From: Isochrysis galbana
Taxonomy: Eukaryota > Haptophyta > Isochrysidales > Isochrysidaceae
Reading direction: 5' to 3'
NCBI GenBank assembly: GCA_018136815.1
Contig: CM030934.1
Coordinates: 4,037,087-4,101,086, forward strand
Length of the DNA stretch: 64,000 nt
Numbering within the stretch: the stretch's first letter is position 1; each line of letters opens with the position of its first letter. Both the position numbers and the translations under genes were made by a program. The notes under the pieces were generated by a model. It searched no databases. It had not been told where the DNA came from and saw only the letters and a list, made by a program, of their open reading frames with translations. Of the stretch, positions 1 to 10,023 are shown piece after piece.

Positions 1-741
1 GGTCGTACCCGCGGTTGAAGTCGTAGCAGACCCTGCCGAAGAATCCAAAGAAGAGGATGGTGGCCGAGATGAGGAAGAAGCAGAAGGCGTAGCCCACTTG
101 GATGTGGAACGAAGTGACGTGCTGATAAGGGAAGCTTGGGATGTACTGCGACACCATGGCGAGGACCTTGCGACACATCTGGGCGCATGTATGAGACGAG
201 GGAGGAGGCTCCGTGAGGCACATGCCATGGGGACGAGGCACAGCGCCGCATGGCGCGCTGGGGGTGGTGGTGGGGCGGCGGGGGCCGGATGGTGCACTGG
301 CAGCCAGTACTGCGCGGCTCGAGCGGGGTCGCGCTGGTGCGGCTGCGGGCACGTAGCTTTTCGCAGCAGGGCTGGAGGAACAGCGGCGGCGGCGGCGAGC
401 GCTCGGCGTACCGTGATCGGCACGATGCATAGCTGCATGAGAATGGCGTGCATGAGTCCGAACTCGACGGGCGGCACGGTTCGTTTGAGCCCCGCATTGG
501 GTGCGCCCGCAGGCACTGCCACTTTCTGCGCCTCCAGCTTCTTCTGGAAGAAGTGCTGCCAGACAAGAAAGGTGACGAGGAGGTGGACGCAGCGGAAGAG
601 GTAGACCTGGTAGCGGAGAGCGAAATTGGAGACGGCGCGGTCGTAGAGGGTGCCCTTGGTCTGCGAGGCTAGCTCGACGGTCGCCCTGTGTGCCTGGCGT
701 CGCTGTAGAACGCTCGTGACGAGGCTGTCGAATAAACCCAT
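1..741 (-). CDS. Ferric reductase/NOX-like membrane protein, 5' part, partial
   Basis: Two exons are visible on the minus strand: exon 1 at 741-412 (110 codons, phase 0), a 233-bp GT-AG intron, and exon 2 from 178 off the left edge. The start is the ATG at 741, immediately downstream of a low-complexity tract. The protein has a hydrophobic helix near residues 45-65, another near 95-115, and a very hydrophobic helix after the motif SFHIQVGYAF. The spacing 'P-x-T-M-C-R ... P ... F-H-x-x-x-G-Y' matches the loop between transmembrane helices in the NADPH oxidase/ferric-chelate reductase superfamily ('PVCRN ... PFD ... FHK'). I see no histidine in the following helix where a heme ligand is usual. 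The FAD/NAD half would lie outside the window. Family assignment is moderate; it could be another polytopic protein. Confidence 0.5.
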   Translation of the reverse strand, partial: MGLFDSLVTSVLQRRQAHRATVELASQTKGTLYDRAVSNFALRYQVYLFRCVHLLVTFLVWQHFFQKKLEAQKVAVPAGAPNAGLKRTVPPVEFGLMHAILMQLCIVPITVRRALAAAAAVPPALLRKATCPQPHQRDPARAAQYWLPVHHPAPAAPPPPPARHAALCLVPMACASRSLLPRLIHAPRCVARSSPWCRSTSQASLISTSLRSTSKWATPSASSSSRPPSSSLDSSAGSATTSTAGTT

Positions 742-778
742 CACGGAGCCGCGGGGGGAGGGTGGCAGGGAAGGTGCT

Positions 779-938
779 CTCCCTCTCTCTCTCCCTCTCT
801 CTCTCTCTCTCTTCTTCTTCTTCTCTCTCCCTCTCCCCCCCTCTCTTTCTCTCCTTCTCTCTCTCTTCTCTCTCCCTCTCCCTTCCTCGCTCTCTCTCTT
901 CTCTCTCTCTCCCTCCCTCCCTCTCTCTCTCTCTCTCT
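779..938. repeat. CT-rich low-complexity tract
   Basis: Nearly pure pyrimidine sequence on the plus strand (purine on the sense strand of the neighbouring minus-strand gene), starting about 38 bp upstream of its ATG. ORFs through it encode only Ser/Leu/Pro runs and are not credible genes. Confidence 0.8.
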
Positions 939-3387
939 GAACTATTCTCCTCCATGTCCTCCTCCCTGCAGAGGGCGTTCCGTCAGCGAGGAAGCGCCCT
1001 GTGCCTGGCGCAGATCTCATCACTCCTTCCCTCCCGTCCCCCCCCCCCTCTTCCACTCTCTCTCCATCTCACTTCCCACTTCCCCCCCCATCCTGGCCTC
1101 CTCTTGCCGCGCTCACACACACACACTCGTCCATGAATACATATATCTCAGCGCTCCAAGTTTCCTACCCTATGTGCGGCGTCTCTGTCTGCCCGCTCTC
1201 TCTCTCTCTCTCTCTCTCTGCTCTCTCCTCCCTCTCGGCGGCGGCTCCTCACCGGAATCGACGAGATCGTTGAGAGACCCACGAGATTACGGTATCGGTT
1301 TCGTCCAACAAGGGAGCGGTGGAGAGTGCCAGAGGAGAAAGAGAAGAATCGGGAGCGAGAGGGCCGCGCGGGGCCGCCGTCTCCTTTTACCTACCCTCGT
1401 GTACCCCCTAGTTTCCCCGAGGGCGCAACTCTTTCGAAAGGCCCGGCGCCAGAGGCCCAAGCAAATCGCTCGATGCGAAAACACAGGGGGAACGAGGAGC
1501 AGAGCTTCTCTCTCTCCTCTCCCCTCCTCTCTCCCTCCGCCTCCTCCTCCCTCTCCCTCCCTCCCTCCCTCCCTCTCTCTCTTGACGTCCGCCGTCATCA
1601 AGGGTTGCAGAGGCTGAGCACCCCCCCCCCCCCCCCCCCCGCCGCCGAGCTTGCAGTCCTCGCCTGTGAGAACGAGGGCGCGCCGCCGGGCCGCTCCTTG
1701 CAGGACCCCCCCCCCCCCCCCCCCCCCCCCCGAGGGCGAGCTTCTCTACTCTCTACTCACGTACTCACGTACTCCACTCACTCGCCGGCGAGGGCGCGCC
1801 GGCCAGCTAGCGCGCGACGCCGTTCTGGCGGGGGGGGGGGGGAGCTCGGACAAGCTGTGGAGGTGACGTCGGCCATCAAGGCGACCAACGGCGGAGGGCG
1901 CAGTTAGGGCCGGTCTACGCGACTTCTCTTGTCCGCGGGGGTCCTTATTTCCAGGGTCTCGAAAAGAGAAAACAAGGGTCTCGAAAACGCAAGTCGCGTA
2001 GACTGGAAGAAACGCCCCCGAGGTCGTCATTCGGTAGATAAGGTGGCCCTGCCACCGCCACCGATGGGGGGGGTTCGCGCGCGCGGCGGCTGCCTGGCTC
2101 CTCCAGCTGTCACGGGGCCTGGCGGCTGTGCTGGGCGCTCGGATGCGCTGTGCATCTGGTACAGGGACCAGCTGGTATGGGGCCTCTGCCTGAGCCCGCG
2201 CACAGCCCACCCTTGTACCGCCACATCGAGCTATGGTGGGGGCGGGGAAGGGGAAGCGCGCTGCAGATGGGCTGCGTGAGGCGCTCGGCAGTGTATGAGG
2301 TTGAATGGGGCGCGGCGAGAGAGGGAATGGCCGTCAGGCTATTCGAGACAGGTCATAAGGCGCCACTTTTACCCGGGGAGCGACCGCCTGAACGCCCTGC
2401 AAAGGCCCGTTTGTGCATCCACGTCTTTGTTGTTGACGTCTGCACATCCGGACCTCGCCTTGCCTATCACAGACGGATGGTTGCTGGCGGCCAGTATGTG
2501 CGTCGTGCGGCTGATAGAAGGCGTGTGAGATGTATGGATGACCAGCCCAGGGTGCCTCGCAGCCATGGTAGCGCCCATTGCCTCGCGTGAGACCGGACCG
2601 GTGCGGGTGGTTTGACGTCCGTCTGCTGGTCTGCTGGTGTGGGAGTGTCCATCGGAAAAACCAAAATGTGCGTTGTGAGCGTCGAATTTTGCAAGGATTG
2701 AGCTGTGGGAGCCTCAGTTGCCACATGTTATAGGAGTAGGTGCAACAACTAGCCCTGAATTGATCGACTGTTTCATGCTGTAAGAGTGTGAAGCTGGCAT
2801 GGCGTGGTGGTCATGTAAGTTATATACTACTGAGGTCCCGCGGCTGTATTTGCGGGAGGGTGTTTAAAAGTAAATCCGCGTTGTGCCTCACGTCCCCCGG
2901 GTACCTTGGGGCGTCTCCTAGTGAGAGGGGCAGAGGAGAAATTCTCAAAAATTCAAAGGAATAAGCCACTTCCTTCTTTAGAGAGGGCGAAAATTGAAAT
3001 TGCGCGCTTGGCCTTGGCGGGAATTCCGAATTCCCGTACTCCCGTACTCCCGCTGAATGTGAAGAGGCTTTCAATCATCAACACCCCCCCGAGAAGCTTG
3101 ACGCCTTGTTCGACACGAAGAGTAGGGTGTAGGGTGTAGGGTGTTGAGGCGGATAATTGAGGTGGAGGGTGGGAATGGGTATGACCTCCCGCGCATCGCA
3201 GGGATGGCGACTGTTCTGACAGTAAGCAGTGAGTTACAACATTTGGACGTGTATAGAACAACCTTGAAATAACTTAGGAAGTCTTCAGGTTAAGCCCCAA
3301 TGTACCCTCTGCACCCTCCTAGTCTGGGTGGGGTGCCCCACACAGTGTGAGGTTCTAGTGCCGAAAGGTGACAATAAGGGCTCGCTC
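939..3387. other. Non-coding stretch with homopolymer and CT tracts
   Basis: No convincing gene. It holds CT tracts (about 1196-1219 and 1505-1583), C-runs (1621-1640 and 1706-1730), and ordinary GC-rich DNA after 1860. Short overlapping ORFs on both strands have no recognisable domains and low-complexity composition. Around 3121-3143 there is a short array of the unit TAGGGTG, telomere-like but imperfect. Confidence 0.6.
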
Positions 3388-3426
3388 CAGCGGCTATCTC
3401 CCCGGGTGCCGGGGACTTAGCCGCTG
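3388..3426. repeat. Strong hairpin (inverted repeat)
   Basis: A 9-bp outer stem (CAGCGGCTA / TAGCCGCTG) encloses an inner stem TCCCCGG / CCGGGGA around a GTG loop. Two nested perfect stems in 39 bp are unlikely by chance even at this GC content. Function unknown. It lies 1.2 kb upstream of the FkbM gene. Confidence 0.6.
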
Positions 3427-3599
3427 CAGCGGCCGCGGAGGCCCGCCGCGCGCCGCTCCCCTATTCCCCCCCCCCCTTTCCCCCACTCCTCTCTGGCAGC
3501 CCAGCTTGCCTGTACCCTCTAGTCTTGTCATATGATACTCAGTATCAGGTCTAGAGCAACTAATACTGAGATATCATATATGATATCATATATGGCAGA

Positions 3600-3964
3600 A
3601 CAACTTGGAGCTCAGGGGGCAGGTGGCAGGTGAGGGTGAGGCTGGGGCATGGCCCTGGCCCCTTCTGCCTCTCCCTCGCTGGCTCTCGAGCCCTTGCCGG
3701 TCGACAGGAGCTGGCTGGGGGCTCCTGATCAGGGGGGGCCCAGGGGGAGGAGGGGTTGGTCAGAGCGAGAAGCAGGCCAACGCGGGCCAGGGCGTGCGAT
3801 CTGTGCCCGACTCTCAGGGAGAGTCTGGGCAGTCTGGTTGAGTCCCCCCTACATGCCAAGAGGCAGCGCAGGGGGGTGGATGGTTCTCGCCCCCCATGAG
3901 GGGAGTCGAGAGAGTGGGGGGGGCGCGAGGCCCCCCTCCATGGCGACCAATCATAAGATTAGTG
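3600..3964 (+). repeat. R1 dispersed repeat, copy a
   Basis: About 360 bp that closely matches 7583-7944, from the GCTCAGGGGGCAGGTG block to the CATAAGATTAGTG end. Related copies lie elsewhere in the window. It contains G/C-run inverted repeats near its 3' end (GGGGGGCGCGAGGCCCCC). It is preceded by palindromic AT-rich sequence (GATATCATATATGATATC, about 3570-3595). No coding potential; see the R1 finding. Confidence 0.75.
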
Positions 3965-4579
3965 CGTCGTATTTCCCATCTAAGGCTTGGAAATCGGCAA
4001 GGACAGTCGGGCGCGCGCGACGACTACGTGCAGAAAAGAGAGATGTATGAAGAGAAAACGGCGAGAGCGCGCGCGTGTGGGGCGGATCGTCCCCCTGCCC
4101 CCTGCGCGAGGGGAATCTCAAAGAGTAGAGGAGATGGGTGATGGGTGAGAGAGCCTACGTGCCTACATTCTACATGCTACATGGTAAACACGGTTTTACC
4201 GTGTTCGTACGGAGGCCAAAAACAGCCCGTTTTCACCGTGTTTCAAACGCCCTCCCTAGCTGCATGCTGTGTTTGCGAGGTTGCCGTCTTTGCAGCGAGG
4301 CCCAAAACAGCAAAACAGGCCGTTTTCGACCCTGCTACACCCCCCCCCCCCCCCCGTTGCTCCGCAGCTGAGCTTTTTCGCTCACTTTTTTAACGAACGC
4401 CCCCCGCGCGCGGCAGCGCAGGGACATCAACGGGACCCCCCGCGGCGCTGAGTCGCTGTTGTTGAGAGTCGCCTCACTCTTCAGATTTCGGAGCCCTCAA
4501 ATACCCCTCGAGGAGCCGTCCTTCTTTCAAAGTCCGAATTTTTCTTCCATTGCACCCACCCCCCCGCTTCCTCTCTGCC

Positions 4580-5492
4580 ATGGCCGCCGCCGCAGCTCTG
4601 CTGATGTTGCCGTGGCCGCTCGTGCTGGCTTGGACTGGGCCGACGACGTGCTCGCGACAGTGGATTATCGAGCATACTCCTGTAAAGCCCACGGTCGGTC
4701 NNNNNNNNNNNNNNNNNNNNNNNNNNNNNNNNNNNNNNNNNNNNNNNNNNNNNNNNNNNNNNNNNNNNNNNNNNNNNNNNNNNNNNNNNNNNNNNNNNNN
4801 GCTACACCTTTCAGTCTTTGCAGACCTTCTGCAAGCGCGTGGTTCAGTGGAACGAGTCTGCTGCTTACACTGGACAAATCGACGCAATCGACGTTGGCGC
4901 GGACAAAGGGTGTGAGGCGCTCTTTCTGGCTGCGATGCCCTTCGTTAGAAGAGTGGTGAGCATCGAATGCCGTGAAAGCAGCGTTCGACTAGTGCGCAAG
5001 GCCGCACAGGCGGCCACGCCTCAGATTGAAGAGAAGCTTCATGTTGTTCACGCGTGTGCATGCGCGTCGCCAAGGGGGTACGTGAACCTATCGTTAGCCC
5101 TGGACTCATCGTCTACGATCGAGCGATTCGTGAGCAAAGGTCCGGAACTACAGAAAGCCCGAGCTGAAATCATGCACCGAAATCCACAACGTTCAACAAT
5201 GATCGGCAAGCCTATCCAACAAAGTGTTCGATGTACTAGCATTGACGCTGAGGTGCAGGGTCTTGGGATGAGCAATGTTCAGATAATCAAGGTCGATGTA
5301 CAGGGTGCGGAGCCTCAAGTCGTTGCCGGCGCAACTGCAACGCTTGCTTCCAACCCTGGATTGGTTATTTATGAAGATTCTTTTTTGGGTACTTCTGAGA
5401 AACATGGCAAGCTTCTAGCGGATGCAACCAATGGAAGAATGGGATGCAAATGCGACGAAACAGACTGTGTGTGTACACAAAAGCATTCGTAG
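4580..5492 (+). CDS. FkbM-family methyltransferase, signal-bearing (gapped)
   Basis: SAM-dependent methyltransferase of the FkbM type. The ATG at 4580 (context GCCATGG) begins a hydrophobic leader (MAAAAALLMLPWPLVLAW) that looks like a secretory signal or signal anchor. The gene is then cut by a 100-N gap (4701-4800). After the gap the frame starting near 4803 is open to the TAG at 5490-5492. It carries the SAM-binding IDAIDVGADKG motif, the acidic-loop motif SIECRE, and the FkbM hallmark IIKVDVQGAEPQVVAGA. The two parts are out of frame as displayed, which is uninformative because the gap length is nominal; an intron may also lie there. FkbM enzymes usually O-methylate sugars or small molecules; the substrate here is unknown. 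Confidence 0.8.
4701..4800. other. Assembly gap (100 N)
   Basis: Exactly 100 N, so a placeholder of unknown true length. It interrupts the FkbM methyltransferase between its leader and catalytic domain. Confidence 0.99.
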
Positions 5493-6760
5493 CCGACATG
5501 TGAATGAACAAGATGCACCAGTGCTACTCAACGAGCTCAGAGAAAATCTCGGGTTCCTTCCCTCATGTGTTTTCTCCTGTCGAGTCAGTTGCCGTTCAAT
5601 TGTGAATCTCGCCACTTGCTCTTCTTTGCCATTTGTTGTGGTCTTTCTTTCCCGTCTCCATCTCTAAATTCAATTCCGAATCGTCGAACACTCCCCCAAC
5701 ATACGTATTCATGCTCTCTTTCTGTGGCGAGTGAGGTGAGAATGAGGTGGTTGTGTTGGTGGATGTGTGGACTGGGTGAGGCTGTTGTGAGGCTTGGGTT
5801 GTGTGGTGTGTGGAGGGAGAGGGAGGGCGCGACGGGGGTGAGGAAGCGCCTTGATAGGTCCTGTTACATGGTGTGAGAGCGGGATCGGGAGACATGACAG
5901 CGAGTGGAACGGAGTGGAGCACACCAGAGACAACACGAGGGGGTGCTTCCGGGCGAGCGCGCCAGAAACAAGAGGACGAGGGTAAAAACAAACCGGGACG
6001 ACTGCTGTGAAGACTTGAGTGCAATGACGATGGAGTGTAGAGTACGTACCATGACAAAGTGGATGTAGATTTATGTGTGTGTGTGGGGGGGTAGATTGAA
6101 ATGTCTTTCCATATCCTTTGGTGGTGGGGGAGTGGACGCCTCTCGCCTCACGTCAAACATTTTTTATTATTTCCCACTGAAAGTAACCTAACGCTACATA
6201 CGAAAACGCTATGCGGGCGGCCCCTCATGTCCAACTTTATTCGCGCAAGTTACTTGATATCGACGTAGATAATAATAAAACATCTGAAGATTCGGGCTAC
6301 TCACGCTAGCTATACACGTCCACGTACTCACGGTACTCACTAACGACATCGCCTATACATACCCCAGTTTACTCACTCCCTTACACCACCCCCTTCATTC
6401 CTTTGTCTTTCTTTGGTATCGGGGGGGGGGGCCGCGTGCACTACAACGGGCCAAGTGCAGGGTGCAGGGGGTGGGCTAGGGCAGACCTGCTGGTGTGGTG
6501 TTCCTGTGGCAAAACAAACATAAACGCCTGTTGCATGTGACACTTCGTGCCCCTGGGAGGTCTCGGCCCCCTCTTCTCGCATCTTTTTCAAGTAACGCCG
6601 CGCTTTCGCGGTATTCGTATGTCGCTCGGGGTGTCGGCCTGTAAACATACCGTATAACAGAGGCGTCAGTATTACCTTTGTATGTGTCAGATCGTGTCGT
6701 TTTTTTTGTCGTGCTTTTTTCGTCGTTCTCTTCGTTCTCCTACGGGCGTGCGATGCCTGC
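5493..6760. other. Intergenic, nothing recognisable
   Basis: Sequence downstream of the FkbM gene with GT-rich (5740-5880) and mixed composition. Open frames on both strands are short, overlapping and without domains. I see no RNA gene. Confidence 0.5.
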
Positions 6761-6764
6761 GCGC

Positions 6765-7165
6765 GCCATGCCCCCCCTCTGGGGGGACCCTCGGGTCCCC
6801 CCCAGAGGGTCAGCTGGGCCAGCTGGGCCAGCTCAGGGGGCAGTGGAGGCTGGGGCTGGGCCCCTGGCCTCCCTTGCCTCTCCCTCGCTGGCCTCGCTGG
6901 CCCTGGGTGCCTTCCTGTCGGCTCAGATGGTCTGTTGCTCAGTGGTGGAGGGGGGGGTCAGTACGAGCGAGGGCCAGTGCAGGCGAGTGCGTGCGGCGCG
7001 CGGCGCGCGCTCGGCGAGGGTCTGGGCCAGAGTGATGTCAACTCAGCCCCTGCCAGCAGGCAGGGGCTGAGGTTGAGTGTGCAGGCCCACCCAGTGGGTG
7101 TCTGCGATGGAGGAAGGGGGGCACGGGGCCCCCATGGCCCTATATCAGTTTTACTGATAGTTTGT
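6765..7165 (+). repeat. R1 dispersed repeat, copy c
   Basis: Shares the GCTCAGGGGGCAGTGGAGGC block and the 3' hairpins with other R1 copies. It includes a perfect 12-bp inverted repeat (TCAGCCCCTGCC / GGCAGGGGCTGA) at about 7043-7070. A second inverted repeat, CCCTCTGGGGGGACC / GGTCCCCCCCAGAGGG, marks the start. Ends near an AT-rich TATATCAGTTTTACTGATAG segment. Confidence 0.7.
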
Positions 7166-7582
7166 TGATATCGACGTATAGAGGGGGAGGGGGCACTGCC
7201 CCCTCCCCTCGATATTTGTCCTCCCCCAGTGCACGCACCGACCCCGCGCACCCCAGCACGTTCTCTCCTCGAGTCCATGCTAGGGGAAAACCCCTTTCGG
7301 GTAAAAGCAACGCAGGGGGGGGGGAGGCACTCGTGAATGGGAGCCCAGAAGCGCTAATCTCTCTCGCTGAGGCGAGTGGCCGCGGCAAGCCGCGGCCCTT
7401 CCCTCCTGGTTCTGGTGCCCCCGTCTTCTCTTACCCAAACGGGGCGAGAAGACACGTAAACGCCGGAGGGGAGAGCTGCCACTCCCCCCTCCCCTCCCTC
7501 TTCCCTCTTCCTCCTCTCTTCCCTGCGGCGGGGGCCCATGGCGCGCGCCTGCGGCCCCTCTTCAGGTCCCCAGGAGGCCTGC

Positions 7583-7944
7583 AGGGGCCTGGGAGCGCAG
7601 CTCAGGGGGCAGGTGAGGCTGGGGCATGGCCCTGGCCCCTCCTGCCTCTCCCTCGCTGGCTCTCGAGCCCCTGCCGGTCGACTGGAGCTGGCTGGGGGCT
7701 CCTTATTAGGGGGGCCCAGGGGGAGGAGGGGTTGGTGAGAGCGAGAAGCAGGCCAACGCAGGCCAGGGCGTGCGATCTGTGCCCGACTCTCGGGGAGAGT
7801 CTGGGCAGTCTGGTTGAGTCCCCCCTACATGCCAAGAGGCATCGCAGGGGGGTGGATGGTTCTCGCCCCCCATGAGGGGAGACGAGAGAGTGGGGGGGGC
7901 GCGAGGCCCCCCCCCATGGCGACCAATCATAAGATTAGTGATTT
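7583..7944 (+). repeat. R1 dispersed repeat, copy b
   Basis: Near-identical to 3600-3964, differing by scattered substitutions and small indels; both end in CATAAGATTAGTG. The high identity indicates a recent duplication or insertion. It abuts the 3' side of the RPEL gene, about 240 bp away. Confidence 0.8.
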
Positions 7945-8183
7945 TCAAAGATCAGAGGTGATTGATTTTGACCACGCACAACCTAAGCGCGTATGGACTG
8001 AAAGAAGGCGGAAAAGACGAGCCGCGTCTTACAACTCCAGAGGCACCCCAGTGGATTGAGACCACATATTCATTGATATTTCCCCTGAATGCACCATTCG
8101 ATGGCCAGACGTCCTCAGGAATCACATTCGATGGCATCATTGACAGCTGAGACAACCACAAGCATGCTTCACGATGATCCCCA

Positions 8184-8846
8184 TCAAGCGCCAGGCGAAA
8201 TCTCAGTTTCATGGAGGATGCCCCGTTTCACAAGGGAATCCATCGACTCACGGCTCATCAGATGCCGATCCAAGCTGTCTCGCTTCATGTTGTGCTCCAA
8301 GTCGTGGGCAGCCTCTGCAAGAGAAGGACAGAGCTTGCTGTGATGGAGGATGCCCGCGTTGTGAATGTCCTCTCGACTGCGCCGGTGCTCGAGATGATGT
8401 TGTAAGTTAGAGCGCTTAATGTTATACTCGAGCTCCTCAGCAGTGGCCGCGAGACACGGTGAGAGGTGACGAGGACTCCTGAGGATCCCAGCCTCACTGA
8501 GCTCCTCTGCACTCCGCCTTGTCTCGAGGCCTCGCGCCACGGCGTCGGCCTTCATATGTCGATCGAGGTCGCAGGCCGAATTGGCGAGAACGTGCGACAT
8601 GCCTGGCGGCGTCTTCAGTAAACCTGAGTTCATCAGCTCCTCTACCGATGGGCGTGATTCGAGGCTGTGCGAGAGAGAGTCTCTCTTCATCTGGCGTTCG
8701 AGAGAGGTCGCGCTTGTGGCGAGCCGTGGGGAGAGAGTGGGAGGGTGCTTGAGGATGCCAACTGAGGTGAGGTCGACGGGCTCGGGTCGGTCGGCCATCA
8801 TCTTTGAGACTGCTGCGTGTGGGCTCGTCTCGGCCAGGCTGTCCAT
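8184..8846 (-). CDS. RPEL-repeat (G-actin-binding) protein
   Basis: 220-aa protein made almost entirely of five RPEL-like repeats. The repeat cores end with GIL/GLL at residues 30-32, 75-77, 120-122, 165-167 and 209-211, a 45-residue period. Each has the pattern 'MKRDSLxxxLxxRxSxEELxxxGIL', with the RP dipeptide at 20-21 and 65-66 and RR/RE variants in later repeats. RPEL motifs bind monomeric actin in MRTF and Phactr proteins, so a role in sensing or buffering G-actin is inferred. Linkers contain a repeated 'LSPxLAxxAxxLE' helix. No SAP or phosphatase-binding domain is visible. Start at the ATG at 8846, right after a CT-rich leader on the sense strand; stop TGA. It could be the only exon, or continue through unseen introns. 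Confidence 0.85.
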   Translation of the reverse strand: MDSLAETSPHAAVSKMMADRPEPVDLTSVGILKHPPTLSPRLATSATSLERQMKRDSLSHSLESRPSVEELMNSGLLKTPPGMSHVLANSACDLDRHMKADAVARGLETRRSAEELSEAGILRSPRHLSPCLAATAEELEYNIKRSNLQHHLEHRRSREDIHNAGILHHSKLCPSLAEAAHDLEHNMKRDSLDRHLMSRESMDSLVKRGILHETEISPGA

Positions 8847-8849
8847 CGG

Positions 8850-9055
8850 AAGAGAGAGAGCGCGCGAGAGGGAGAGCGAGAGGAAGATCGATAGGAAGAG
8901 CGAGAGAGCACGTGAGAGAGAGAGAGCGAGAGAAGGCGAGAGAAGGCGAGAGGGGTGGGCGAGGGGGAGGGAGAGCTAACGAGAGCGAGAGAGAGGATGC
9001 GAGCGAGCGAGCCGCTGAGAGCACGAGAGCGAGAGAGAGAGAGGAAGGGTGCTTC

Positions 9056-9098
<43 letters not shown>

Positions 9099-9425
9099 AG
9101 AAGAGGGGGGAGGGGGGAGAGAGAGAGAGAAGTGAGACGGCGAAGAATTGGGAAAGGGGTCGGGGACGGAAAGGGGGAAGAGACGGGGGGGGGGGCGGAC
9201 GGGGGGGGGAGGCCTTGATGGGCGTGACGAATCTGAGCCGCGGGGGGGGGAGGCGGCGGACGGGGGGAGGGGAAGGGGGGGGGGGCGGACGGGGGGGGGG
9301 GGGGGGGGGGGCGGACGGGGGGGGGGGGGAAGCGCCGCGCCCGCCGCTGTGCCGGGGGGGGTCACCTCTCAACGGACCCCCCCCCGCCCCTTCCCCCCCC
9401 CCCGCCCCTTCCCCCCCCCCCCACC
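8850..9425. promoter_or_regulatory. CT/poly-C tract upstream of RPEL gene
   Basis: On the sense (minus) strand this is a 570-bp pyrimidine tract ending 4 bp before the ATG, with a (CT)n run at 9060-9092 and long C-runs at 9280-9330. It probably forms the core promoter/5' UTR. The same arrangement recurs upstream of other genes here. The long ORFs drawn through it are low-complexity artefacts. Confidence 0.5.
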
Positions 9426-9477
9426 CCCCAAAGCTCTCTGCAGCTTCAGCTTGTAGGGCGGTCAAACAGGGCTTTTA

Positions 9478-10023
9478 ACTTCTAAGGGTGAAAATTCACT
9501 AAGTCAAGATTGAGGTTTCATAGCGAGATCTTAGGATATGCTACTGGAAATGGGTATATTAGGCAGAATCTAATGAGAAATATGCAAATTTTCGACGCCA
9601 TTCAACACACAGACCCAAAAACGTTTTTGCGCTCGTGCGAAATCGACGTCGACCACAAAAGTGCACCACAGGTCGCGCTGTGCGACGCGCGCCTGCGTTC
9701 CCCGGGCACGGTTACCCCCGGGCAGGCAGTACAAAACCCTGCGCGGGCGCACGGCGTCGCCTGCGCCCTCCACCTCGCCCCTGCTGGCATCTACTGCCAG
9801 CCCCTCGCGCGCATGCAGTGCGCGGCAGGCCGCGAGCCGTCAAAATGACGGTGCTGCGCATGATGGGCTGCCCCATCACGCGCGGCACCGCCTCAGCATG
9901 GTGGGAGGTGGTGTCTGCTGGCCTCCTGGCCGCGCAGACCCTCGCCAGAGCCGCCACAGGCCGCGTGCGAGGCCACTGGCGAGGCCAGCGACCATCGCTG
10001 CGGCCGCCATCGCGCGCCGCCGC
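9478..10023. other. Intergenic, GC-rich, no gene seen
   Basis: An AT-richer start (9478-9620) is followed by very GC-rich DNA up to the LTR at 10024. No domain-bearing ORF. The last bases before the LTR (GCCGC) would be one half of a target-site duplication, but the matching 3' LTR is missing. Confidence 0.4.

Noticed and set aside
762-1273. Several overlapping Ser/Leu/Pro-rich ORFs
   Set aside because: They are translations of CT microsatellites in multiple frames, with no domain or conserved start.
3121-3145. Possible telomere array (TAGGGTG units)
   Set aside because: Only about three imperfect units within ordinary sequence; not enough to call a chromosome end or interstitial telomere.
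8494-9465. A 323-residue minus-strand ORF
   Set aside because: It overlaps the RPEL gene in another frame and otherwise translates a CT/C tract; the RPEL frame explains the coding signal.
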